Positions 34,690 through 42,652 of a stretch of 64,000 bases of DNA are shown one piece after another. The DNA comes from Bilifractor sp002394235 (GTDB taxonomy: Bacteria > Bacillota > Clostridia > Lachnospirales > Lachnospiraceae): assembly GCF_052118845.1 (NCBI RefSeq), contig NZ_JBQKGJ010000016.1, positions 9,936-73,935 on the forward strand. Reading direction: 5' to 3'. A model generated the notes under the pieces. It was given only the letters and a program-made list of their open reading frames with translations, searched no databases and was not told the origin of the DNA. Positions within the stretch are counted from its first letter, which is position 1; every line of letters starts with the position of its first letter. The translations under genes and the position numbers were made by a program.

Positions 34690-34768
34690 AGTAAACGTCC
34701 ATACGATAAGTCGTGCCACAAACTGTATAAGCTGCGGATTACTCCGTGCTTCGCACTCCCGCAATCCA
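34690..34768 (-). repeat. Dispersed intergenic element, copy B (best complete copy)
   Basis: Minus strand: GGATTGC-GGGA-GTGC-GAA-GCAC-GGA-GTAATCC, then GCAGCTTATACAGTTTG, TGGCACGACTTATCG and TATGGACGTTTACT. The outer stem has one G-T pair and the inner stem is perfect around the GAA loop. It separates the FHA gene from the TadE-like gene. Confidence 0.85.
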
Positions 34769-34791
34769 CAGGTGCCACATTTATTCGTGTT

Positions 34792-35256
34792 TTATCTCCC
34801 GAGAGCTTTCCTTACGGTTCTGGAAGCCCTGAGCTCTTCGACCGGGGTTACCTTATCCACATCCGCGCTGACCGACAGATTGAAAATATCCTGAAACGCC
34901 GCGAAGGTTTGATTGGAGAAGGAGACCGACGTTCCTCCCCTTCTGCAGCTGACATCAACCGCCGGTCTCGAAGCCGGTATAACCTGCGCATCCATTCTCT
35001 CCTCCGCCTTTCTTGCCGCCACACTCTGCGCGTCGATATCCCGGTCATACCGGCTGTTCCCGGCAAGACACACCTCCGCTGCCGCCGCCAGATACCAGTT
35101 CCTGTTATGCACGTAGAAACACAGAACAATAAGCACCGCCGTCACCAGCACCGTCACCGGAACAATAACCGACGCCTCCACCGTCATGCTTCCCCGCGCG
35201 AACCATGCTGCCTTCTCACGCACGGCAGCATACTTCCGATTCTTCTTTCTGCTCAC
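34792..35256 (-). CDS. TadE-like pseudopilin
   Basis: Minor pilin-like membrane protein of 154 residues. Class III prepilin features: RGSMTVEASVIVPVTVLV, with cleavage after Gly and Glu at +5, then a hydrophobic helix (about 25-47). The rest is extracytoplasmic with one Cys pair region (VSCRRGG). GTG 35256 is chosen because GAGGAGG lies six bases upstream; the longer upstream frame has no ribosome site. A prepilin peptidase gene lies upstream on the same strand. Confidence 0.8.
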   Translation of the reverse strand: MSRKKNRKYAAVREKAAWFARGSMTVEASVIVPVTVLVTAVLIVLCFYVHNRNWYLAAAAEVCLAGNSRYDRDIDAQSVAARKAEERMDAQVIPASRPAVDVSCRRGGTSVSFSNQTFAAFQDIFNLSVSADVDKVTPVEELRASRTVRKALGR

Positions 35257-35433
35257 ATTTTTCCTCCTCGTCACCTGACTGCTCCCGCAGGCAAGCTCTG
35301 GGGTTCTGATTGCCAGGTGCAGCTTGTAATTGTACATTCTTTGAACGCCTTGGACTTACAAGTGTGAATCTGTTTGGATCACCACCTTCATTACCATTCC
35401 TCCCTTGAATATCTGTCATTTAGGAAATCTCTT

Positions 35434-35868
35434 TCATTGACGGCCAAACCACACGGATCCGGAAAAAACGCCCGAAACAAGCAATATCATAAACGACAGC
35501 CATAGAAACGGGACAAACGGCAGCGTGACTTTCCCGTCCGAACGTGCCGCCTTCACAATAACTCCTGTCAGAAGCACTCCGATGATTGCAGGAATAAGAA
35601 TCCTGCACACGGCAATCAGGTCGCTCCACGCTCCACATGCGAGAAGGACAATGCCATCTCCCCCGCCCACCCTTTCCTTTGTCAGAACGGCTGCCAGCAG
35701 AAAAAGAAGCCCCGGGAACAATGCAGTCAGATCGACGCCTTTACGCGCGATGATACCGGCCAGAAGCAGCAGAAGCGTAAAGCCTGGAAAAATCCGACGT
35801 GTTTTCAGATCCAGCAGACCATTTACCGTCAGAATCAGCAAGATCATTCCCACACTCCAGCACCTCAT
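35434..35868 (-). CDS. Prepilin peptidase, A24 family (second copy in the locus)
   Basis: Small membrane aspartyl protease of 144 residues that should cleave Flp-type prepilins. Catalytic aspartates sit in GLLDLKTRRI (near 21) and the GxGD-like GGGDGIVLL (near 70). Most of the rest is hydrophobic, with about five membrane helices. ATG 35868 has AGGAG upstream. It lies between two TadE-like genes and may be dedicated to them, since another A24 peptidase (43906-44430) heads the locus. Confidence 0.82.
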   Translation of the reverse strand: MRCWSVGMILLILTVNGLLDLKTRRIFPGFTLLLLLAGIIARKGVDLTALFPGLLFLLAAVLTKERVGGGDGIVLLACGAWSDLIAVCRILIPAIIGVLLTGVIVKAARSDGKVTLPFVPFLWLSFMILLVSGVFSGSVWFGRQ

Positions 35869-35922
35869 TCCGACTCTCCTCTGCCTTTTCCAATGCTTTT
35901 ACACAGGCCCCGCTCTCCCGCT

Positions 35923-36624
35923 TTACGCTGCTTCTGCTCTGTCCTTTGCCGCACATCGACTGCAGATATGCATTCCTTCCGCCTCCGAAGCCGGCACAAG
36001 ATGAACCTTTCTCGTAAGCCCGCTGCAACGCGAAGAATTGTGATAACACTCTCCCTCTCCGGTAATATAGACAAGACCGTGCATCCCTCCCCTGCCGACA
36101 CATTTCTCACACGCGTGATACCGTCCCCCTCCGGCATTTCTCATCCCCGGAACCAGCGCCGCAGGCACTCGCCGTATCTGAAGCTCCAGATACGTACATT
36201 CCGAACGGGTGTGATAGACACTTCCGTATTCTGTCACATAAACGAGACGATTTTCCTCCTCGGAAGGAAGTCCGCTGTTCTCCTCGGGATCTCTTCCCGT
36301 CCATGCATGAACTCTCCCTCTTACAGCAACGCTTCTTCCCGGAATCGGAACCGGAAACCATTCCGGCTTGTAATAGACCGGCTCACACAGATCAATGACA
36401 GCCGGTCCCGCATAAGAACCGGTCAACCCCGTAACCGCCCCTGCTTTTTCGACCGCTTCCTGAAGATGAATCATCCTTTTCACATACATCCCGTAAATAT
36501 CCATCATGCAGATCAGTGACGTCACGCAGAGAAAAAACAACGGAACCGACCATGCCGCTTCCACGGTCAGACTTCCCCGTCTCCACCTGTCCTTTTTTCT
36601 CTCTGTTTTTGCTTTTGTTTTCAT
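35923..36624 (-). CDS. TadE-like protein with duplicated His-Cys-CxxC extracytoplasmic domain
   Basis: 233 residues. The N-terminus RRGSLTVEAAWSVPLFFL has a class III prepilin cleavage site (Gly17, Glu at +5) and one membrane helix (about 23-45). The C-terminal half holds two copies of the same module: residues 128-175 (VYVTEYGSVYH, C143, C172, C175) and 185-224 (VYITGEGECYH, C200, C221, C224). Each has H-x4-C and a distant C-x2-C, a metal-site pattern also seen at the ends of some extracellular nucleases and competence proteins. This suggests a zinc-stabilised tip or binding domain on a minor pilin; the function is not known to me. Confidence 0.75.
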   Translation of the reverse strand: MKTKAKTERKKDRWRRGSLTVEAAWSVPLFFLCVTSLICMMDIYGMYVKRMIHLQEAVEKAGAVTGLTGSYAGPAVIDLCEPVYYKPEWFPVPIPGRSVAVRGRVHAWTGRDPEENSGLPSEEENRLVYVTEYGSVYHTRSECTYLELQIRRVPAALVPGMRNAGGGRYHACEKCVGRGGMHGLVYITGEGECYHNSSRCSGLTRKVHLVPASEAEGMHICSRCAAKDRAEAA

Positions 36625-37136
36625 TTTTATCCCCTGCCAAAAAAATCTATGCGGTTGCCTGAAAATCCGTGCTTCTGGGTGAAAGAATCCATCCGGTCAG
36701 CGAAACCTTCTGATCCACTCACACGAAGTGGAAAGCGGTGGACGAGCGCCGCGGCAGACCGGTGAAGTTGGTCACAGCGGCAGCTGCGAGAGTTGCGAAG
36801 CAACGGAGTAGCTGGTTTATACAGCTTGTGGCGCCCCTCTTGCGGGGCATGGTTGTTTTCTGTACGGAATCCGCCGGGCTGCCTCCCGAATACGTTCAGA
36901 TCCGGAAATGCATTCGCAGAATTATCTCATGTCCTTTCTTATAGTATAGTAATCATTCTTTTGTCGTTTCGGGTGTGGGGATTTTGGACCCTCCCGCAAA
37001 GCGGGAGACACCCCGCCGGATTCCGTATGGTTTGCAGGCTGCATATCATACCCATAGCTTCTCTCCCCGGTATGGTTAGCAAGCTACCAAGCTACATATC
37101 ATACCCGCAGCTTCTCTCCCCGGTATGGTTAGCAAG
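36625..37136. other. 512-bp gap in the Tad locus
   Basis: No gene. It holds copy D of the dispersed element (36735-36852), a perfect CTCCCGC-AAA-GCGGGAG hairpin (36991-37007) and a 45-bp tandem array running into the tadG-like gene. It divides the locus into two blocks. Confidence 0.8.
36735..36852 (+). repeat. Dispersed intergenic element, copy D (longest copy)
   Basis: GCCGCGGCAGACCGGTGAAGT-TGGTC hairpin, then CAGCTGC-GAGA-GTTGC-GAA-GCAAC-GGA-GTAGCTG, then TTTATACAGCTTGTGGCGCC and a GCCCC/GGGGC hairpin. Both stems of the central hairpin are fully paired, allowing one G-T. Confidence 0.85.
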
Positions 37137-37167
37137 CTACATATCATACCCGTAACTTCTCTCCGCG
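37025..37167. repeat. 45-bp tandem repeat, three copies, entering the tadG-like gene
   Basis: GTATGGTT(T/A)GCA(G/A)GCT units start at 37025, 37070 (53 bp with an 8-bp internal duplication) and 37123. The stop codon and last residues (SYGYDM) of the 37137-38696 gene lie in the third copy. Confidence 0.85.
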
Positions 37168-38696
37168 GTATAGGTATTGGTACCGACGGAGGTTCCGATT
37201 TCGACATTCACGGCATCGATACAGTGATCCAGACGGAAGTTCTTCTTCCCCTCATGGGTTCGGATATTGAGTTCCGTCAGATCCATGATTCTCTCCGTCA
37301 GCTTTTCCGTTCCTTCGCCCAAAAGCAGAATTCTCAGATAGTCCCTGTATTCCAGACCGGTCAGAGAGGATTTTCTCTCATTTCCTGCCGCAGATGTGAA
37401 TCTCCCGATATTTTCGATTGACAGCTGCCAGGATTCCGCCGTCTTTACGAGCGGTATTTTTCCGCCCTGAGTCAGAACCTGAAGATCCAGAACAGACTCT
37501 CCGTACGCCCACGCCACCCGGATCGCAAATGCCAGAACAGGCGCAAGCTCCGGGTTCAGAAGTCCTGCGCTGATTCCGGCTGCCAGCAGATCCGCCTGTG
37601 CTCTTTTATCCGGGTCTGTCATCAGAAAAATCATATTGGACGCCGCTCTTAGAACCTGCATCTTCGAAAGTACCAGTTTCAGATTGTCCCGGTCATTTCT
37701 CCTCCCGCCTATCGCGTACTCTGCCTGGTATAAAAGCGGCTTCTGCTGTTCTCCGTCTTGAAAGCACGGAAAGTCCTCGATCAGAAATTCCTGGATCAGA
37801 AGTTTTTCCATCGGTCCTTCCCATTTCGAAGGCGTCATCCCCATCCCCAGAGAATGTTCTCTGTCGCTCAGCAGTTCTCCTGCTCCAATGCTTTTCCGGG
37901 AAAGACCGGGTTCATTTTCTCCGAACACAAGCTTCAGCAGGCCTTTCCCCCGGAGGAGCTGGTAAGAAAGAAGTGGGTTCTCCCAGACCGGCACGACATT
38001 GCCGCCGAATCCCTCTGCGATTTCTTCCGCCGAGATTTCTTCCGATTCTTCCCCGCTCTGTTCGACCGAAGGCACCGGACGGCACAGCCCCTCGGCAACA
38101 TCTCTGTCATAATACTCCTGCGCATTTTCCGTCCGGTACGTTCCGGCCTGCTTTTTCAGCCCGTCCGCCTTTTCTCCATCCTCATATATTCCCTCTGATA
38201 TTTTTTTCAGCAGTTCCGCTCCGGCCTGGAGCTTCATCTGTTCACACACCTGCCTTCGAAAGGCGGTATTTTCCTGATCGGTCGCCAGGACATAACCCGT
38301 CACCGAGCAATTTTCTCTGTTCAGCCGGATGCTCAGCAGATTTCCTCCTCCCGTCAGGTTATTCTTCGTCGGATCCAGGACATACTCCGAGTACGTCTCC
38401 GTCTCCCGGAGCACCTCATCCAGACGGAGACCGGATGTCCCGTACCCTCCGTCCAGAAACAGCAGTCCATAATCCTCAAACAGCTCGCGGTCGTACTGCG
38501 CAAATACCGAATACAATCCCTGCTCCAGGGCACTGGCAGTCGCGGCTCTCGCCGCAGCCTGCCGCATGGACTTCAGTCCCGCAAAAATCAACCCCAGGAG
38601 AACCAACAGCAGCATGCTGACAAACAGTGTGATACTGCCCCGGCTCATCCTCTCTCTTCGGTTATCCGTTAACAATTTCCGCATCTTGCCCCTCAT
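37137..38696 (-). CDS. TadG-like pilus assembly protein (DUF5702-like)
   Basis: 519 residues. One N-terminal membrane helix (about 20-42: RGSITLFVSMLLLVLLGL) is followed by FAQYDRELFEDYGLLFLDGGYG, typical of DUF5702 proteins in Firmicute Tad loci. The remainder is a large extracytoplasmic domain. The C-terminus is encoded in a 45-bp tandem array and the N-terminal LLTDNRRER is encoded in the first unit of another array, so both ends of the gene are bounded by repeats. ATG 38696 or the fifth codon (ATG) may be used. It follows the Flp pilin gene by about 100 bp. Confidence 0.82.
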   Translation of the reverse strand: MRGKMRKLLTDNRRERMSRGSITLFVSMLLLVLLGLIFAGLKSMRQAAARAATASALEQGLYSVFAQYDRELFEDYGLLFLDGGYGTSGLRLDEVLRETETYSEYVLDPTKNNLTGGGNLLSIRLNRENCSVTGYVLATDQENTAFRRQVCEQMKLQAGAELLKKISEGIYEDGEKADGLKKQAGTYRTENAQEYYDRDVAEGLCRPVPSVEQSGEESEEISAEEIAEGFGGNVVPVWENPLLSYQLLRGKGLLKLVFGENEPGLSRKSIGAGELLSDREHSLGMGMTPSKWEGPMEKLLIQEFLIEDFPCFQDGEQQKPLLYQAEYAIGGRRNDRDNLKLVLSKMQVLRAASNMIFLMTDPDKRAQADLLAAGISAGLLNPELAPVLAFAIRVAWAYGESVLDLQVLTQGGKIPLVKTAESWQLSIENIGRFTSAAGNERKSSLTGLEYRDYLRILLLGEGTEKLTERIMDLTELNIRTHEGKKNFRLDHCIDAVNVEIGTSVGTNTYTAERSYGYDM

Positions 38697-38778
38697 CGCT
38701 CTTCCTCCGGTTATCTGTTAGCAATTCCCCGCTCCGTATTGTTCTTTCTGCGTTTTTCCGCTAACAATCACCGCGTGC
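38657..38778. repeat. Degenerate tandem repeat at the 5' end of the tadG-like gene
   Basis: GGTTATC(C/T)GTTA(A/G)CAATT is seen at 38660 and 38709, with a weaker copy near 38758. The first copy is coding. Confidence 0.65.
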
Positions 38779-38797
38779 CGTCCATCATCGATCCCCC

Positions 38798-38977
38798 TCA
38801 GATCCCCTGACTTTTACTTGTAATCTTGCTCAGAATACTAGACACCAGACTTGTCAGCTGACTCTTGAAGATAATCACAAGTCCAATCAGCACCACAATG
38901 ATCAGTATGATTTCCACCGTGCTGATTCCATCTTCTTCCATCAAAAAAGCCCTCAGCATCTTTCGCAGTTTTTTCAT
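38798..38977 (-). CDS. Flp-type pilin
   Basis: Likely major pilin of the Tad system, only 59 residues. ATG 38977 follows AAAGGAGG by seven bases. The sequence MKKLRKMLRAFLMEEDG is the leader; cleavage after Gly17 leaves ISTVEIILIIVVLIG, with Glu at +5, and one hydrophobic helix to about residue 37. The C-terminal tail is short and hydrophilic (SKITSKSQGI). It lies between tadC and the tadG-like gene, the expected place. The +5 position is followed by Ile, where Tyr is usual in Flp pilins. Confidence 0.85.
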   Translation of the reverse strand: MKKLRKMLRAFLMEEDGISTVEIILIIVVLIGLVIIFKSQLTSLVSSILSKITSKSQGI

Positions 38978-39039
38978 TTTGTCCTCCTTTTCTCAGAGAT
39001 ACTTTCCCCTGGCTTTGTTCATGTTCCCGTAGATACTTC

Positions 39040-39087
39040 TTCCATGCTTTGTGCACATTGGTGGCGTACCGCCTGCGGGGCATGGCG
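39040..39087 (+). repeat. Dispersed intergenic element, partial copy
   Basis: GTGCACATTGGTGGCGTACC and CCTGCGGGGCATGG match the right-hand part of copy D, in the gap between tadC and the Flp pilin gene. Confidence 0.5.
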
Positions 39088-39113
39088 TTTTCCTGAATCT
39101 CATCCGGATTTCG

Positions 39114-40349
39114 TCAGAGCTGCATTGTCGCCGGAATGATGATGATAAGCAGTACAATTCCAAGCATGACAAACATCGGAAAGACCATGCGTATGGCAGC
39201 CCGGTCTCCCTCCGCTCTTGCGCGTCTTTTCCGGGTCTCAAATGCTTCCTGCACTTCTTTTTCAAGCATCCCTGACAGCTGGCTGCCTCCCTTTTTCTGG
39301 CTCTGGGCGAGAAGCAGAGCCAGCTTTCTGTACTCCGGTGTGCCGCATCTCTCTCCGAAGTGTGTCAGAGCGTCCTGCTCATACACCCCATTATTCATTT
39401 CCGCCACGGTTATGCCGACTTCTCGGTACTCCCTTCCAAGTCTCTCCATCGCCTTTCTCACGCTGAGGCCCGCTGCCGTAAGCAGCTGCAGCTTGCTTAC
39501 CAGTTCCGGATACTGACTGGTGAGGAGCTTCCTTCGTTTCTGTTCTGCTTTCTCCTTTCTGTCCTTTCCCGCAAAAAAAGGAGCAATTCCAACCAGAAGA
39601 ATGATCATGCAGAGATAAGCTCCCTTATGACTGATTTTCCTGTACCAGGTCAGCTTCTCTCCGTCCGCCCGCTCCGGAAGCAGGTATTCCTCCGACAGAT
39701 CTCTTCCATTCTTTGCGGCTCTCTCATTCAGCGCTTCACTTTCCTTCTGAATTCTTTCCTGTACCGCCTCCTTTTCTCTTGAGGGATATACAGTCATCAC
39801 CCTCTGATATTCTTCCTCTTTTCCGGACAGAGAAAGTTTTCCGGTTAATGTCACCTTATCTCCGACCTCCGGAATCTCCGGAGAGAGAACGCCCTCCCAG
39901 CTGACGAGATCCGGGCGGTCCGTAGACCACTCCACCGTCATCGACGGGTTCGTAAAGTTCTCCGGAAGTTCCAGGTTCCACTCAATCCGCCCGAAATCTG
40001 CATTCTTTCCCAGAATCCTCTCGTCCAGTGCCTGCATCTCCTTCCGGATCTCTGCTTCCGCTTCCCGAGACGAATAACTCTGTTGCGGTATCTCAATTGT
40101 GATTTCCTCTTTTTCGCCCCTTCCGGACGCGACGGCCAGCTCCACCTGTTCTCCCGCAGCTTCCCCCGATGTTCTCCTGACGGATTTCACCGTTTCCCAG
40201 TCTCCCTCCCGTATCTCCCGGAAGACCACCACTCCCGCAGCCGCGGTACTGATGATTAAAATCAGAAAAAAGACGCCGGATATTTTCTGATGACGGAAAA
40301 GCCAGATGACAGCCGCTGCTGTAGCTGCCGGAAGCACCATTTTTATCAA
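39114..40349 (-). CDS. tadC: TadC-like inner membrane protein with inserted extracytoplasmic domain
   Basis: Platform protein of the pilus motor, 411 residues. Two N-terminal membrane helices (about 3-42) are followed by a 190-residue insertion including an Ig-like stretch (MTVEWSTDRPDLVSWEGVLSP, GDKVTLTGKLSLSG), then another membrane helix and the T2SSF domain (SQYPELVSKLQLLTAAGLSVR, QSQKKGGSQLSGMLEKEV) and a final helix. Ordinary TadC has no such insertion. I prefer TTG 40349, five bases after AGGAGG, over GTG 40367 and ATG 40340. It lies behind tadB. Confidence 0.82.
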   Translation of the reverse strand: MIKMVLPAATAAAVIWLFRHQKISGVFFLILIISTAAAGVVVFREIREGDWETVKSVRRTSGEAAGEQVELAVASGRGEKEEITIEIPQQSYSSREAEAEIRKEMQALDERILGKNADFGRIEWNLELPENFTNPSMTVEWSTDRPDLVSWEGVLSPEIPEVGDKVTLTGKLSLSGKEEEYQRVMTVYPSREKEAVQERIQKESEALNERAAKNGRDLSEEYLLPERADGEKLTWYRKISHKGAYLCMIILLVGIAPFFAGKDRKEKAEQKRRKLLTSQYPELVSKLQLLTAAGLSVRKAMERLGREYREVGITVAEMNNGVYEQDALTHFGERCGTPEYRKLALLLAQSQKKGGSQLSGMLEKEVQEAFETRKRRARAEGDRAAIRMVFPMFVMLGIVLLIIIIPATMQL

Positions 40350-40399
40350 TTCTGCCTCCTTTCCCACACCACATACTTATACAATGCTCCTGCCATTAG

Positions 40400-40446
40400 C
40401 TGACCTTATACAGTGTGTGACACAACTTATCGTACAAGGGTTTACT
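40400..40446 (+). repeat. Dispersed intergenic element, right half only (copy F)
   Basis: CTTATACAGTGTGTGACACA then ACTTATCGTAC and GGGTTTACT match the right half of copy B. The hairpin half is missing. Confidence 0.7.
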
Positions 40447-40473
40447 TCATGCTACCTGTATATTCCTCAATGC

Positions 40474-41502
40474 TCAGACCTCGATTTTGCACATCTTTCT
40501 TCCCGCCGCAAATGCTCCTGCATACAGGATCAGACAGAAGGTCATCAGAACGGCGCCTGCCGGATTTCCGTAGATTTTGTCTGAAAATCCTTCAAATGTC
40601 ACCCGCATGTACAAAATAATCCCCGCCGGCATGAAGCTCATGATGCTCTGCTCATATCGTCTGGAAGCCGTAACCGTGTCAATTTCCTGCCGGGTATCGA
40701 TCTTCTCGCAGATATTTCTCCACGTTGACTCCAGAATATGACTCATATCCCCGCCGGTCCGCTTTGCGATCACCAGAACCTCGCTGAAATTCATGATATC
40801 CTCCACTCCGCTCCGCGTTCCGAGTTCAAGGAACAGCTGCTCTACCGGCTTTCCGAACCGCATCTGCCCTGTAATATCCTTCAGTTCTGCTGCAAGCGGA
40901 TCCCTCCTTCCATACAATTTTGTGAGATCAGATGCCGACATGCGGACACCATTTTCCAGAGAATAGCCGGCCAGAAGATTCGTATGAAGAGAAGACAGAA
41001 AATCCCGGAAGTGATAATTCAGCAGCCGCTGCCTTTCCTCCCGCTTCTGCTTCTTCTTCGCGAGAACATAGAAGACCATGACCGGAACAGCCACCGGGGC
41101 AGCAAAGAGGGAATGGTAGCACAGCCATACCACGCACACTCCCAGCAGCATTCCGATGAATCCGTACTTCAGAAGCTCCACAGGTGAAAACGTGTAAACC
41201 CGGTAGTCCGTCCTTCCTGTCCTGCGTATTCTTTTCGCCCCTCTTATTTCATAGGATCCGCCTGCCCTTCCCGCCCATGCGGTCTTTCTTTTTCTGCCTG
41301 GCCCTTCCGCCCCTTCGGTCTTTCTTTTTCTTCCTGCTCCTTCCGCCTCTACGGTCTTTCTCCAGCGTCCTTCCTTCTTTTCTCCTTCTCCAGAACGTTC
41401 TTTGAGAACTTTTCTGCCTGATGTTCCTCCTTTTCGATCTTCCTCACGGGAGGCTGCGCCTCCGCCAGAGCTTTTCCAGTTTTTCACGATTTCCAAGTTC
41501 AT
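40474..41502 (-). CDS. tadB: TadB-like inner membrane protein
   Basis: Second platform protein, 342 residues. Residues 1-95 are an unusual Lys/Arg/Gly/Glu-rich region with repeats of GRKRKTEGAEGP type. Two membrane helices follow (about 112-150: YGFIGMLLGVCVVWLCYHSLF), then the T2SSF domain (LHTNLLAGYSLENGVRMS, VIAKRTGGDMSHILEST) and C-terminal helices. The reading frame overlaps the end of tadA by 59 bases, and no better internal start was found. Confidence 0.88.
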   Translation of the reverse strand: MNLEIVKNWKSSGGGAASREEDRKGGTSGRKVLKERSGEGEKKEGRWRKTVEAEGAGRKRKTEGAEGPGRKRKTAWAGRAGGSYEIRGAKRIRRTGRTDYRVYTFSPVELLKYGFIGMLLGVCVVWLCYHSLFAAPVAVPVMVFYVLAKKKQKREERQRLLNYHFRDFLSSLHTNLLAGYSLENGVRMSASDLTKLYGRRDPLAAELKDITGQMRFGKPVEQLFLELGTRSGVEDIMNFSEVLVIAKRTGGDMSHILESTWRNICEKIDTRQEIDTVTASRRYEQSIMSFMPAGIILYMRVTFEGFSDKIYGNPAGAVLMTFCLILYAGAFAAGRKMCKIEV

Positions 41503-42652
41503 TGACCTTTCTCAGCACTCCTTCTCTGTCCCTTTCAAACAGGGTACGGATCTCCGGCTCCTCTCCCTTCATCCCGGAAAGCTCTGCGATTTCCCCGAGC
41601 TGCCGTTTCCCGTCCGCCTCTCTTGTCAGATGAATCATGATCTCAACTCCGGACACAATCTGTCTGCGGATCACGGGAACCGGAAGCTGCTCTCCCATCA
41701 GGACCATCATCTCGAGCCTCGATATCATATCCCTCACACTATTGGCGTGTGCTGTCCCCAGACTTCCGGAGTGCCCTGTGTTCAGGCACATCAGAAAATC
41801 CTCTGCCTCCGCTCCTCTCACCTCTCCGATGATGATCCGGCTCGGCCGCATTCTGAGAGCAGCTTTAATCAGATCCCGGATCGTTATGGCATGACCTCCC
41901 TCCAGGTTTGCGTCTCTCGCCTCCATCCGAACCAGATTCGGAATGCCCTGAAGCTGAAGTTCGGCGTTATCCTCGATCGTAATGATGCGCTCCTCCGATG
42001 GAATACAGGATGACAGCGCATTCAGAAATGTCGTCTTTCCTGTCGACGTTCCACCCCCGATAAGCATCGAATACCTCGCCTCCACAAGGTCCTTCAGAAA
42101 AACTGCCGCCTCTCTCGTCACACTTCCCCACCGGATCAAATGCTCAAGCGTCACAGCCTCCTCCGGAAAACGTCGTATCGTAAGAATCGGTCCGTCGAGC
42201 GCAATCGGATTCATGACCACATTCACCCGCGAACCATTATCATCCGGAAGCCTCGCGTCTACGATCGGTCTCTGTTCATTTACCACCCGGTTGCACCTGC
42301 CCACAATCTGCTGGATCACATCCTCCAGCCTCTCTCGCGAAGCAAAATGACGTTTCCAGGAATAGAGTCTCCCTCCCTTCTCATAAAAGATATGACGATA
42401 CCCGTTCACCATAATCTCCGTGATCTCCGGATCATCCATCAGCTCCTGCAGGACATCCAGCTTGCGGACCGAATAGAAAAGCGATTTGTGCAGCTGTTCC
42501 TTCTCGGCCAGAGACATCGGGGAAGACGATGAATCATTCAGGATCAGATCATCAATAAGTTCCTGTATTTCCTCATCTTCCAGATCCGGATTTTCTTCCA
42601 GATGATCCATCAGGCCGGCCCGTATTCTCTCAAAGATATCCTCGTTCCGCAC
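41444..42652 (-). CDS. tadA: TadA/CpaF secretion ATPase
   Basis: Hexameric motor ATPase of 402 residues that drives pilus assembly. Walker A is GGGTSTGKTT near residue 198, Walker B is RIIIGEVRGAEAEDFL near 265, and the Asp/His boxes include IITIEDNAELQL and NTGHSGSLGTAHANS. The N-terminal ARM region includes DDPEITEIMVNG and RPIVDARLPD. The start is GTG 42652, supported by GGAGGAGGG upstream. It overlaps the CpaE-like gene by 43 bases and tadB by 59. Confidence 0.95.
   Translation of the reverse strand: MRNEDIFERIRAGLMDHLEENPDLEDEEIQELIDDLILNDSSSSPMSLAEKEQLHKSLFYSVRKLDVLQELMDDPEITEIMVNGYRHIFYEKGGRLYSWKRHFASRERLEDVIQQIVGRCNRVVNEQRPIVDARLPDDNGSRVNVVMNPIALDGPILTIRRFPEEAVTLEHLIRWGSVTREAAVFLKDLVEARYSMLIGGGTSTGKTTFLNALSSCIPSEERIITIEDNAELQLQGIPNLVRMEARDANLEGGHAITIRDLIKAALRMRPSRIIIGEVRGAEAEDFLMCLNTGHSGSLGTAHANSVRDMISRLEMMVLMGEQLPVPVIRRQIVSGVEIMIHLTREADGKRQLGEIAELSGMKGEEPEIRTLFERDREGVLRKVNELGNREKLEKLWRRRSLP

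Noticed and set aside
35216..35419. Leftward 67-codon frame between the second prepilin peptidase and the TadE-like gene
   Set aside because: It runs into the TadE-like gene in another frame, has a poor ribosome site and biased composition; an 11-codon frame beside a better site is too short to call.
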